Below are positions 25,219 to 33,542 of a stretch of 64,000 bases of DNA, one piece after another. Made by a program: the position numbers and the translations under genes. The notes below the pieces were generated by a model. The model worked only from the letters and a program-made list of their open reading frames with translations. It did not search any database and was not told where the DNA came from. Source of the stretch: an uncultured Clostridium sp. (GTDB lineage Bacteria > Bacillota > Clostridia > Clostridiales > Clostridiaceae); the NCBI RefSeq assembly GCF_947072515.1, contig NZ_CAMTIG010000016.1, forward strand, positions 1-64,000, in the 5' to 3' direction. Each line of letters begins with the position of its first letter. Positions within the stretch are counted from its first letter, which is position 1.

Positions 25219-25331
25219 AGGAGGTGCATTTAGTGAGAATATATACCTTAATGTGAATTATCCATTTATCTAAATATAAAATATAATTTTCACTAGCTCA
25301 TACTATACTTTCTCACTAAAAATTATTTATG
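25219..25331 (+). promoter_or_regulatory. 5' leader with long hairpin between ribosome site and start codon
   Basis: AGGAGG (25219-25224) lies 104 nt before the ATG of the HD gene, and no ribosome site is seen nearer. The 11-bp arms TTTAGTGAGAA (25229-25239) and TTCTCACTAAA (25310-25320) are perfect inverted repeats enclosing 70 nt, with a second imperfect inner stem (GTGAATTAT with ATAATTTTCAC). Folding would leave only 4 nt plus 8 nt between AGGAGG and ATG. A 7-codon frame (GTG at 25233 to TGA) also uses the same ribosome site. Whether it is a regulatory leader or a small inserted element is not known. Confidence 0.5.
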
Positions 25332-26003
25332 GATAAAGACTTATTTAAAGATATTAATACTCATTTATTAGAAGATACTAAACCATCTATCTATTTAAAA
25401 AGTATTCTTAATGATTTAAAAAATACGCCCTTAAAAATACTTACTAAATTAGAAAAAATTGAACAAAGCCCTGTCCATCACCCTGAAGGAAATGTCTTAA
25501 ACCATACCCTTCTCGTTGTTGATAGTGCTGCTTTAGTTAGAGAATCCGCTATAGATAAAGAAGTTCTTATGTGGAGTGCCTTATTACATGATATAGGTAA
25601 AATTCGAGCTACTAGATTGAAAAATGGTAGGATTGTTGCTTATAATCATGATACTTATGGAAAAGAAGAAGCCGAAAAGATTTTAAACTCTACTAAATTT
25701 TTTAATGAAACCACTAAACAAAATATAATCCACTTTGTCTCTTTTCATATGCATAGTTTATATATCTCTAAAAGATTGCCTTTTGGAAACTTATCTAAAT
25801 TAATGGATACAGTAGATTTAAACCAAATCATTCTATTATTTTTCTCTGATAGACTTGGTCGTGGTGATTTTTCTAAAGAAGCTATTTTAGATGTATTTTC
25901 AGAAATTGATCTTATATTAGATACTATTTCTGAAAAATATAATATAGATGCAACTTTCAAATTTTGGTCTAATGCTAAAGCTAACCTTCTTTCAAAATAC
26001 TAA
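25329..26003 (+). CDS. HD-domain phosphohydrolase
   Basis: A 224-residue soluble protein with an HDIG-type domain: HHPEGNVLNHTLLV, LLHDIGKI and the later FHMHSLY and DRLGRG segments supply the metal ligands. It resembles the HD part of tRNA nucleotidyltransferases and related phosphohydrolases; substrate unknown. Its ATG lacks a near ribosome site (see the leader at 25219). Its stop codon touches the 3' end of the group II intron at 26003: without the intron the gene would run straight into the terminator it shared with xpt. Confidence 0.75.
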   Translation: MDKDLFKDINTHLLEDTKPSIYLKSILNDLKNTPLKILTKLEKIEQSPVHHPEGNVLNHTLLVVDSAALVRESAIDKEVLMWSALLHDIGKIRATRLKNGRIVAYNHDTYGKEEAEKILNSTKFFNETTKQNIIHFVSFHMHSLYISKRLPFGNLSKLMDTVDLNQIILLFFSDRLGRGDFSKEAILDVFSEIDLILDTISEKYNIDATFKFWSNAKANLLSKY

Positions 26004-27922
26004 TCGAGTAGGAGCTAAATAATTATTTTATTTAGCGTCCTCTCACACCACCGTACGTACCGTTCGGTATACGGCGGTTCATTAGAATTTAATATTTCAT
26101 TTGATATGTTTGTGTTAGACTAACAAATCCTAATGATTCTAGATATTTATTATCTAGAGATTTGTTTAAGATAGGGCTGTTGGAAATTCTCCAGTAGCCT
26201 TTTCTTGTATTTGCATATTCCCGTGATTTGTATCTGTTAACTCCTAGTTTTACTAGGTTTCTGTATTTAGTACTAATTTTCTTCCACTGTTTCCATATGC
26301 AAGCTCTTAGTCTTCTTCTAATCCATTGGTCTAGTCTCCTTAGCTTCGCCGACGCGTTAGCTATTCTATAATAGTTAATCCATCCTATTATTATTTGATT
26401 TAATTTCTTCAATCTATATTCCATGCTAATTCCTTTATTCCTATTAGTATAAAATTTGATTTTGTCTTTAAATCTCTTAATTGATTTTTCATGGATTCTT
26501 ATTTCTGCTCCACTTTTCGCAAAGTAAAACGAAAATCCCAAGAATTTTCTCTTAGATACAATATCTACTGCACTTTTATTCTTATTTACCTTAAGCTTTA
26601 GCTTATTCTCTATAAGATTTGTCATAGATTTCATTATTCTTATGCCTGCTCTCTGACTTTTAACATATACATTATTATCATCTGCATATCTACAGAATTT
26701 GTGTCCTCTCTTATCAAGCTCCTTATCAAGTTCATCAAGCATTATATTAGCTAATAACGGACTTAAAGGGCCACCTTGTGGCGTTCCCTCCTCACTTGTT
26801 ACAGAGATACCATTAATAAAAATTCCACTTTTTAAGTATTTTCTTATTAGTGATAATAATCGTTTATCTTTAATCTTCTTTTCCAGTTTTCCCATAAGAA
26901 TATCATGGTTAACTTTATCGAAGAATTTCTCTAAATCCATATCTATAACCCATCTATTTCTTTCATTTATATATTGCTTTGATTTAATTATTGCATCCTT
27001 TGCCCCTCTACCAGGTCGGAAACCAAAGCTATTTTCTGAAAATGATGGTTCATAGATTTTAGTTAAAACTTGAGCAATTGCTTGTTGTATTAATCTATCT
27101 TGTACAGTTGGTATCCCTAATAGTCTAACACCACCATCAGATTTGGGTATTTCTACTCTTCTTACTGGTGATGGATTGTATTTAGTTTCTAGTATTTTAG
27201 CTTTTATTGTACCCCAGTGTTTTCGAATATGCTCTCGAAGTTCATCGGTCTTCATTCCGTCAACTCCATGACTACCTTTATTGCTAGTTACTCTTTTAAG
27301 TGCTAAAAGCATATTATTCCTTTCTAGAACTTCTTCAAGTAACATACTATTATCAAATGCTTCATCGTTTACGCTTTCCCTATTTAGTAAAACCCTAGAA
27401 TTACTCGGCGCCTTTGATTTACCTTGAAGTTCCACTTCTACTTCCATCATTTGGTCTCTATATTGAGTTTTCTGCTTTCTTTGTAATTTCTTTGATTTAT
27501 CCAAAGTTGTAAACCTCCTAACGTTCAGTCCTTCCTCCGCTAACGCGTTTAGCGAAGTACTATGACATCTGCTGACTTCTGATAGTTCAGTTATATATCA
27601 CTATATAGGTTATCTTATAGAATTTAATCTAGATTAAGATGTATCTATCAGACCTCCCCAGGTAAGAACACGTACTTTCACCTCATATATCTGCCACATT
27701 TACTTCCTCTATTTCGGATAGTTTAGGGCTTCACTTTGTATTGCAAGTTCACCCATAGAGCTAAGCCTCAAATGTGATTCGTGTACCTCAGACCAAGGTT
27801 TTGCTGCCGACTTCCTTCAGATTCCACCTCGCGATGGACACCCTTGTCTTAAGCTAACGGTTGGCACTATCAACCCCCATATCGGACTTTCACCGACTAG
27901 TACGTGCCCATGCTGGGCACAC
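26003..27922 (-). mobile_element. Group II intron (IIC-like), full length
   Basis: On the minus strand the element starts GTGTGCCCAGCATGGGCAC (27922 leftward), a typical group II 5' end, runs through a structured RNA of about 400 nt, then the maturase gene, then domain V (about 26080-26045, ACCGCCGTA pairing with TACGGTGGT) and domain VI (GCTAAATAAA / TTATTTAGC with loop), ending CTCGAT at 26003. About 1.92 kb, with no terminal inverted repeats. The 5' exon is the xpt terminator hairpin plus ATTATT, the target type of group IIC introns. Exact 3' end could shift by a base. Confidence 0.85.
26089..27504 (-). CDS. ltrA: Group II intron reverse transcriptase/maturase
   Basis: A 471-residue intron-encoded protein: RT domains with IPTVQDRLIQQAI, FGFRPGRGAKDAI, DMDLEKFFDKVNHD, TPQGGPLSPLLANI and the catalytic CRYADD, followed by the maturase (X/GIIM) region with RRRLRACIWKQWKK and ANTRKGYWRI. 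No HNH endonuclease domain follows, as in IIC introns, and the sequence closely resembles the Geobacillus GsI-IIC maturase. Start is TTG at 27504, eight nt after AGGAGG. No frameshift is seen, so the intron could be active. Confidence 0.93.
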   Translation of the reverse strand: MDKSKKLQRKQKTQYRDQMMEVEVELQGKSKAPSNSRVLLNRESVNDEAFDNSMLLEEVLERNNMLLALKRVTSNKGSHGVDGMKTDELREHIRKHWGTIKAKILETKYNPSPVRRVEIPKSDGGVRLLGIPTVQDRLIQQAIAQVLTKIYEPSFSENSFGFRPGRGAKDAIIKSKQYINERNRWVIDMDLEKFFDKVNHDILMGKLEKKIKDKRLLSLIRKYLKSGIFINGISVTSEEGTPQGGPLSPLLANIMLDELDKELDKRGHKFCRYADDNNVYVKSQRAGIRIMKSMTNLIENKLKLKVNKNKSAVDIVSKRKFLGFSFYFAKSGAEIRIHEKSIKRFKDKIKFYTNRNKGISMEYRLKKLNQIIIGWINYYRIANASAKLRRLDQWIRRRLRACIWKQWKKISTKYRNLVKLGVNRYKSREYANTRKGYWRISNSPILNKSLDNKYLESLGFVSLTQTYQMKY

Positions 27923-27928
27923 AATAAT

Positions 27929-27957
27929 AAAGCGTGAAACTTTCTGTCTCACGCTTT
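27929..27957. terminator. Terminator of xpt and intron target site
   Basis: AAAGCGTGA and TCACGCTTT form a perfect 9-bp stem with an 11-nt loop, followed leftward by ATTATT and then the intron. Before insertion it would also have ended the convergent HD gene. Confidence 0.85.
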
Positions 27958-27973
27958 CTTTGCTATATATCTT

Positions 27974-28543
27974 TTAAAGAAATTCTATTTCCCCTTCTGC
28001 AAGTCTTTTAATTCTTGCTAAAGAATAAACTTCATATCCTTTTTCTTCTAATAATTTTCTTCCTGGTTGGAATGATTTCTCTATAACAATCCCAATTCCT
28101 GAAACTTCGGCTCCTGCTTCTTCTACTACTCTAATTGCGCCTAATGCTGCTTCTCCATTGGCTAAGAAATCATCTATTATTAAAATTTTATCATCCTTAT
28201 TTATAAACTTCTTAGATAAAGTTAATTCATAATCTAAATCCTTTGTAAATGAATGTACTGTAGTTTGATAAACTTCTTCATTTAATATTTTAGATGTTTG
28301 TTTTTTTAAAGTTACCATAGGCAAGTCCATTAAAAGTGCTGTCATAACAGTCGGTGCTATCCCTGAGCTTTCTATAGTAAATATCTTTGTTATTCCCTTA
28401 TCTTCAAAATACTCTTTAAAAGTTTCTCCAATTTCATACATTAACTTTGGATCTACTCCGTGATTTAAGAAAGAATCTACTTTTAATACATTTTCATTAA
28501 TAGCTCTTCCTTCTTCTAATATTTTACGCTGTAATTTTTTCAT
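27974..28543 (-). CDS. xpt: Xanthine phosphoribosyltransferase
   Basis: A 189-residue type I phosphoribosyltransferase beginning [12 protein letters not shown] and [12 protein letters not shown], very close to Bacillus Xpt. The PRPP loop reads [16 protein letters not shown], with the acidic pair and small residues expected. It makes XMP from xanthine and PRPP in purine salvage. The ATG at 28543 follows GAGGTG with 7-nt spacing; the frame opens two codons earlier with GTG. The gene is preceded by a guanine riboswitch with terminator and by the tail of a deleted purine permease that overlaps its start by 20 bp. Confidence 0.92.
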   Translation of the reverse strand: MKKLQRKILEEGRAINENVLKVDSFLNHGVDPKLMYEIGETFKEYFEDKGITKIFTIESSGIAPTVMTALLMDLPMVTLKKQTSKILNEEVYQTTVHSFTKDLDYELTLSKKFINKDDKILIIDDFLANGEAALGAIRVVEEAGAEVSGIGIVIEKSFQPGRKLLEEKGYEVYSLARIKRLAEGEIEFL

Positions 28544-28640
28544 CTTCACACACCTCTATCTCTTTTTTCTCTTCTTTAAGTACTTTATTTAATATTAAAG
28601 CACCTATAGTTCCTGTTGAAATTCCTGTTGAAAATATCAT
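28524..28640 (-). pseudogene. C-terminal remnant of a xanthine/uracil-family permease
   Basis: A 38-codon frame reading MIFSTGISTGTIGALILNKV then a charged tail, ending in TAA inside the start of xpt. GIxTGxxxALxLNxVL is the last membrane helix of PbuX-type purine permeases, which usually end in a charged tail. Directly upstream the frame is closed by TAG, TAA and TGA, so the other ~400 residues are gone. The fragment has probably lost function. The leader riboswitch once controlled permease and xpt together (inference). Confidence 0.65.
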
Positions 28641-28760
28641 TATTATTCATTACTACTTATCTCCCATTTCAAAAAATTAAAACGAGTAAGTTTATTTAGT
28701 ATATTTTTAGTTATCTAACTAGTCCCTCTTAATTAAATAACTAAAAATTTCTTATAAATC

Positions 28761-28793
28761 AAAAAAAAGCGCCTCAAAATAAATTTGAGGCGC
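28761..28793 (-). terminator. Riboswitch-controlled terminator upstream of xpt
   Basis: GCGCCTCAAA and TTTGAGGCGC form a perfect 10-bp stem with a 5-nt loop, followed leftward by eight T residues. It is the expression platform of the guanine riboswitch. Confidence 0.9.
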
Positions 28794-28830
28794 ATTGCTT
28801 ACAAGTAATTTTATACATAAAACAAGCTTA

Positions 28831-28898
28831 CCTCGTAGTCTGCTAATTTACGGCTAGCAGGTAGAAACTTTCGGACCTTATCTCCGATTTTATACGAG
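28831..28898 (-). ncRNA. Guanine riboswitch (purine class)
   Basis: On the minus strand: P1 arm ACTCGTATAA, the P2 stem and loop GATAAGGTCCG, the conserved junction GTTTCTACC, the P3 stem (CTGCTAGCCGTAAATTAGCAG-type hairpin) and the closing GACTACGAG. The residue that pairs with the ligand is C in GACTAC, which specifies guanine, hypoxanthine or xanthine-type purines rather than adenine. With the downstream terminator it is an OFF switch for xpt. Confidence 0.93.
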
Positions 28899-28986
28899 TT
28901 TCTATATGATATCTTGGATTATATCATCATTATTAACTTTTGTACACATTTTTGTAACTTTTTATAATTTTTATCTTAAAATTATA

Positions 28987-29013
28987 AAGAGATCACCTTT
29001 AAAGTGACCTCTT
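28987..29013 (-). terminator. Terminator of the capsule operon
   Basis: AAGAGATCAC and GTGACCTCTT pair (one G-T pair on the minus strand) directly after the last gene of the polysaccharide locus. Confidence 0.75.
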
Positions 29014-29017
29014 CATT

Positions 29018-30328
29018 TTATTCTTCTTTCAATTTTTTCTTTCTCTTATCTAAAAGATTTAATGAATAGCTAAATCCTAATCCTAAGAAATAAATCATTA
29101 GGAATCTATATTGAATGGCAGTTACTGCAAATATAATATAAATTAAAATATATGCAAATATAACATTTAAATTTCGTTTTTTAATACCATAAAGCATAGC
29201 TAAGATAAATGGTATTAAATAAACCATAAATAACATTAATCCACCTTCTGGAAGAACCTTCATAAGGCCTGAGCTTCCTCCAATATCGTTTCCTCTACCA
29301 ATAAAATTCATATTAGCTTGAACATATTGATATTGGTTAAATCCACAACCAATTATTTTATTTTTCTTCCATGTTTCATAACCAACCTTAAAATCATCTT
29401 TTCTTACTGAATATGACCCATATTGATTATCTGCACTATTTTTCACTTTATTCTTTAAGAAGAATCCACCAACCATTATACCAACAGTAGCAAAAACAAT
29501 TAATAGAACTATTCCAATTGCTATTTTTATCTTAGATTTTCTTCTAATACTGCTTACAATAAAACTTAAAATTCTAAGTGGTATTGCTGCTGCCATTATT
29601 CCAATAGCTGTAGTAGATAAAGTTGTCATTATAGTTACTACTAAAATTACAGTACTCACTATAATAATAACTTTATTTAACCATCCTTTAGTTTTTCTAA
29701 AGAATAATTCTGCTATTAATGCAATACTTAATGGGAAAGCATACATAGGTCCTTCTGTAAATATCCCTGTATTTCTAGCAAATATATGGTTTCCTATATC
29801 TATATACTGAGTTATATAATATAGATTATTATAATTAGGAATTTCTCTTGCTCCCCCCCAAGTAAATACTATCTCACTTGTAGGTTTCATATCTTTCAAT
29901 ATAATTACTTTTACATAATAATATAATGATATAAGGGCTAAAATAACCATAACATTTGATACTTTTAAAATTAAACTATATCGTTTCTTTTTATTTATTC
30001 TACCAGATGTATATAAAATAACTCCTAATAATAATCCTAGAAATCCAATAATAAAATCCCCTTTATCCATTCCATTAACCATAATAAATATAGAATTATA
30101 AAGAGTTACTGAAATTAATACAATTCCAAGAATAAAAAGTCTTTTTTTATTCTTACAAATCTCTTTAATTGATAATATTACAAGAACCCATAAAACTATT
30201 AATGTATAGATCCATAAATTTTGGCTTACATTTAAATTCATAAAATTCCATATAGTATTTGCATTTATAATAATACAAATAGCCAAAAGATATTCTAAAA
30301 TACTTATTATTTTTTCTCTAATCTCCAT
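29018..30328 (-). CDS. O-antigen ligase/polymerase-like membrane protein
   Basis: About 436 residues with 10-12 membrane helices and a large loop between late helices containing YGSYSVRKDDFKVGYETWKKNKIIGCGFNQY, the G-x-G-x-N/Q-type motif of the Wzy_C/WaaL (O-antigen ligase) family. It could polymerise repeat units or attach the chain to a carrier. A second, EpsG-type polymerase lies in the same locus, so their roles must differ. The start at 30328 (MEIREKIIS) follows GGAGGG and overlaps the previous gene by 22 bp; the open frame extends 16 codons further. Last gene of the locus. Confidence 0.7.
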   Translation of the reverse strand: MEIREKIISILEYLLAICIIINANTIWNFMNLNVSQNLWIYTLIVLWVLVILSIKEICKNKKRLFILGIVLISVTLYNSIFIMVNGMDKGDFIIGFLGLLLGVILYTSGRINKKKRYSLILKVSNVMVILALISLYYYVKVIILKDMKPTSEIVFTWGGAREIPNYNNLYYITQYIDIGNHIFARNTGIFTEGPMYAFPLSIALIAELFFRKTKGWLNKVIIIVSTVILVVTIMTTLSTTAIGIMAAAIPLRILSFIVSSIRRKSKIKIAIGIVLLIVFATVGIMVGGFFLKNKVKNSADNQYGSYSVRKDDFKVGYETWKKNKIIGCGFNQYQYVQANMNFIGRGNDIGGSSGLMKVLPEGGLMLFMVYLIPFILAMLYGIKKRNLNVIFAYILIYIIFAVTAIQYRFLMIYFLGLGFSYSLNLLDKRKKKLKEE

Positions 30329-30870
30329 TTGCCCTCCATAATCATAACTATACCTAAGCCAATAGCTAAACCACAAACTGCAAAAATTAAAACATCAAGT
30401 CTTTTATCTATTCTTATGTCATCTTCACTAACTGTTATTTGTTTCTTTAAATAGACCATTTTTGTAGGTACATACTCTCCATTTTGTTTAATTATAGAAT
30501 TTCCAATTGCTTCAACAACCTTTATTCCATTATCTAAGTTTTTTGCTTTATAAGTTATATTTATTTGTCTTGAAATAACTGATGGTTCTATTGTTACATT
30601 TTTTATTTCTCCATTAACACCTGCATCATTTAATGCATTACTTATAAATCCTTCTTCTTTTTCTTTAGTATTAGTTAAATTTATTATATTCTCATACCTT
30701 TGACTTATAGAATTCCAATCATATTTAGTATGTAGATTAAACATTAAATTCATTTTAACTGAATATTTTTGTTTATAAATAAATTTACAATACCCACAAG
30801 AAATAGCTGTACAGATTACTACACTTAATAAAACTATTATACTTCTGTTTACTACTTTATTTTTTAACAT
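30307..30870 (-). CDS. Wzz/CapA-like chain-length protein, short
   Basis: A 187-residue protein with an N-terminal helix (about 10-28), an extracellular region and a C-terminal helix (about 155-178), the two-helix Wzz layout. It is smaller and more diverged than the CpsC-type protein at the head of the operon, which makes it the second chain-length-like protein of the locus. It overlaps the ligase-like gene and is separated from wzx by a hairpin. Confidence 0.6.
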   Translation of the reverse strand: MLKNKVVNRSIIVLLSVVICTAISCGYCKFIYKQKYSVKMNLMFNLHTKYDWNSISQRYENIINLTNTKEKEEGFISNALNDAGVNGEIKNVTIEPSVISRQINITYKAKNLDNGIKVVEAIGNSIIKQNGEYVPTKMVYLKKQITVSEDDIRIDKRLDVLIFAVCGLAIGLGIVMIMEGKWRLEKK

Positions 30871-30891
30871 TTCATTACTCCTAATGTTAAA

Positions 30892-30915
30892 GCCTTAAAG
30901 CAAAAGCTTTAAGGC
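30892..30915. terminator. Intra-operon hairpin between wzx and the last two genes
   Basis: GCCTTAAAGC and GCTTTAAGGC form a perfect 10-bp stem with a 4-nt loop. On the minus strand the following sequence, TTTAACATT, is a weak T-tract, so it may be a partial terminator that lowers expression of the two downstream genes, or an RNA-processing hairpin. Confidence 0.55.
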
Positions 30916-30973
30916 AATTTTTCTTTATAAAATAATTATATAACTTTTTTCTATATTAATTGTAATATATTTA

Positions 30974-32425
30974 TTAATTCTTAGATTTTTCTATTTTCTC
31001 TTTTATAAATTTAAAAACTATTTTGTTAGTTTCATCTTTAATAATAATTAATGCTCCAAAATAAATTATTACTCCTACTACACACTGTATTAAAGTTGTT
31101 ATGATTTTAGGTTTCATAAATCTTCCAATAACAATTACAATTACTGTCATTATTATTCCTGCAATTGTATATTTGATAATTGCCTTTATTAATGGTCTTA
31201 ATTCAATTTCTTTATATATAAATATATATTGAACTAATGTTACACTAAATTCAGCAATAACAGTTGCTATACAAGATCCAAAGGCATCATACTTTGGAAT
31301 CAATAGAAAATTTAATATTACATTTACTATAGCTCCTACTGTAACTGAAATAGTAAATTCTCTATTTCTATTAGTTGGCAATAAATATTGTACTCCTAAT
31401 ACATTACTTAAAGCTATAAAAAATACTATTGAAACTGATATCATTAATAAATATTTTACCTCACCAAATCCTCTACCAAAAAACCAAGGTACAAAGCTTT
31501 CTGAAATACTTGCTAATCCAAAAGCCATAGGTATTGCAATATATGAAACACCAATTAAACTTTTATTTAAATGTTTTTTGAGCTTATCATTATCTCCATT
31601 AGCAAATATATTGCTCATTCTGGGAAGCATAACTACACCTAATGACGTAACTAACCCTAAAACCAATTTAACTATACTTTGTGACTGTTGGTACAATCCA
31701 ACTTGTGTTGTATTAGATAACATCCCCAACATAGATTTATCCAATACTGCATATATTTGAATTGCAATTTGTGGAATAAACAATACTAATGCTGGCTTTA
31801 TATGGCATGTAATATCACTTATACTTATTTTCACTTTTGTAACTGTATTTTTTAAATATGGCCACATTGATAAGTTTCCTAATAAAGCTGTTCCAACATT
31901 TATAAATACATATAATGCTACATCTTCTACATTTTTTACCAATGTAAATATTAAAATTACACCTATTACTCTAACAATCAAGTTTCTTGTTACTGTCTTC
32001 TTAAAATCTTCTAAGCCCATAAATAACCAAGATATATCAAAAGTTGCTACTAAAATATTAATTCCTTGAATTAGAAATACTTCTCTATAATTTGCTTCTC
32101 TTCCGAATACAATAATATAAACAACTAAAGCAATTAATGTAGTTATTGTCTTTAATATAGTTATAGCCCAAAATGTAGTCGATAATTTTTTTTTATCATC
32201 TCTTACATATGCAATTTGTCTATTCCCATATAAACTAATTCCTATAGTTCCTAATATAACAAAATATTGTGCCAATGAATTAGTATAGCTAGATATCCCT
32301 ATTCCACTAGCACCTAATACTCTAGATATATATGGGACTGTAATTAATGGCATTAGTAATGTCACTATTTGATATACAACATTATATACAAGATTTTTTT
32401 TCACACTTATATTTTTTTCATTCAT
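30974..32425 (-). CDS. Polysaccharide repeat-unit flippase (Wzx family)
   Basis: A 483-residue protein with about 12-14 membrane helices, starting with the family pattern KKNLVYNVVYQIVTLLMPLITVPYISRVLGASGIG. It belongs to the Wzx/MurJ-like superfamily and would move lipid-linked repeat units across the membrane. It sits downstream of the glycosyltransferase block, 80 bp after the previous gene, consistent with a Wzx/Wzy-type pathway. Confidence 0.9.
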   Translation of the reverse strand: MNEKNISVKKNLVYNVVYQIVTLLMPLITVPYISRVLGASGIGISSYTNSLAQYFVILGTIGISLYGNRQIAYVRDDKKKLSTTFWAITILKTITTLIALVVYIIVFGREANYREVFLIQGINILVATFDISWLFMGLEDFKKTVTRNLIVRVIGVILIFTLVKNVEDVALYVFINVGTALLGNLSMWPYLKNTVTKVKISISDITCHIKPALVLFIPQIAIQIYAVLDKSMLGMLSNTTQVGLYQQSQSIVKLVLGLVTSLGVVMLPRMSNIFANGDNDKLKKHLNKSLIGVSYIAIPMAFGLASISESFVPWFFGRGFGEVKYLLMISVSIVFFIALSNVLGVQYLLPTNRNREFTISVTVGAIVNVILNFLLIPKYDAFGSCIATVIAEFSVTLVQYIFIYKEIELRPLIKAIIKYTIAGIIMTVIVIVIGRFMKPKIITTLIQCVVGVIIYFGALIIIKDETNKIVFKFIKEKIEKSKN

Positions 32426-32507
32426 TTTTTTGTCCTTTAATAAGTTTTAAGTATTAATCACTCTTTGGTTCACTCAATATTTAATGTATCTTCCATATTG
32501 AATAAAA

Positions 32508-33533
32508 TTATTTAACTTTTTCTTCATCATATTGAATTGCCTTTTCTATACTCTCTTTTATATACTCGCCATTCAAAACTTTTCTTTGTATCTCTTTACA
32601 ATTCATAATATATTCATCATACTTACATTCATTTTTTTCTATCTTCTCATTTATTTCATTTAAATTCCCAATGGAAAATCCAATCTTTTCTTTTTTTACA
32701 AATTCTGCTATAGCTGACTCATCCCATACTATTACAGGCATCCCCGCTGCCATATATAATGACAATTTATGAGGGTTGTTATACTTTAAATACTCTCCTG
32801 TATCTCCTTCACAGGATTCTATCGATTCTCCATCCCATATAAGCCCATACTTTCCTTTTAATTCACCTGGAAGTTTTTCTGGTTCAAATTTTCCTAGATA
32901 ATTTATATTTTGTTCTAATTTATTTTTATTTAAATTAGCTCCATATAAATTTAAATTAATATCATTTAATTTATATATGAATCCGCTTTTATTTTCTGAT
33001 AAATTCCCAGCGAAAACAATATTTTCACTCATTTTTTTAATTTGCTTTTGTTCATCTACTAAATAGTCAAACAAATTCAAATTAATACACTGAGATTTAA
33101 CTCCATTCTCTTTTATCCATTTTCCCATAAATCTATTGTGACAAATAATCACATCAAAAATATTAAATAATTCAATTTCTTTATACTTTTTTTCTTCCAA
33201 ATCACGATATCTCAATGTATCTATATCATGAATAATTGCAATTGTTTTACATTTTTTTTGTGCTAATACTTTTAATACTTTTTTGGTTATAAATCGCCCT
33301 TGGAATGGATATTGTATTGCTACAACAGAATTCTCCTCAATCCTATTTAACTCTTTTCCTATTTTAACAGATTGTACAACTTTTTTTAATTTTTCTTCTG
33401 ATATATTTAAAATAATACTCTCAAAATCTATTTGTTCTAATATCTTTATAATATCATTCCTTGCCTTAGACCCCGCATTGAATCTTGTTTCCTCTTCATA
33501 ATTATTTCTACATTCTAATAAATATTTTTTCAT
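32508..33533 (-). CDS. Glycosyltransferase, galactofuranosyltransferase-like
   Basis: A 341-residue GT-B-like protein with GLIWDGESIESCEGDTGEYLKYNNPHKLSLYMAAGMPVIVW, the signature stretch of the Gtf3-like/beta-1,6-galactofuranosyltransferase group common in low-GC Gram-positives. It is encoded directly after glf, whose product makes the UDP-galactofuranose donor, so a galactofuranosyl link in the polymer is likely (inference). Confidence 0.72.
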   Translation of the reverse strand: MKKYLLECRNNYEEETRFNAGSKARNDIIKILEQIDFESIILNISEEKLKKVVQSVKIGKELNRIEENSVVAIQYPFQGRFITKKVLKVLAQKKCKTIAIIHDIDTLRYRDLEEKKYKEIELFNIFDVIICHNRFMGKWIKENGVKSQCINLNLFDYLVDEQKQIKKMSENIVFAGNLSENKSGFIYKLNDINLNLYGANLNKNKLEQNINYLGKFEPEKLPGELKGKYGLIWDGESIESCEGDTGEYLKYNNPHKLSLYMAAGMPVIVWDESAIAEFVKKEKIGFSIGNLNEINEKIEKNECKYDEYIMNCKEIQRKVLNGEYIKESIEKAIQYDEEKVK

Positions 33534-33542
33534 AATATCCCC

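Noticed and set aside
25233-25256. 7-codon frame GTG AGA ATA TAT ACC TTA ATG TGA after a perfect AGGAGG
   Set aside because: Too short to call a gene; noted only as a possible leader peptide within the HD-gene 5' region.
26003-27922. Insertion sequence or retron
   Set aside because: No terminal inverted repeats or transposase; group II RNA ends, domain V and a maturase domain identify an intron.
28641-28760. Alternative small gene starting ATG AAT AAT AAT after GGGAG upstream of xpt
   Set aside because: That frame gives a ~21-residue Asn/Arg-rich peptide unlike any protein, while the overlapping frame matches a permease tail.
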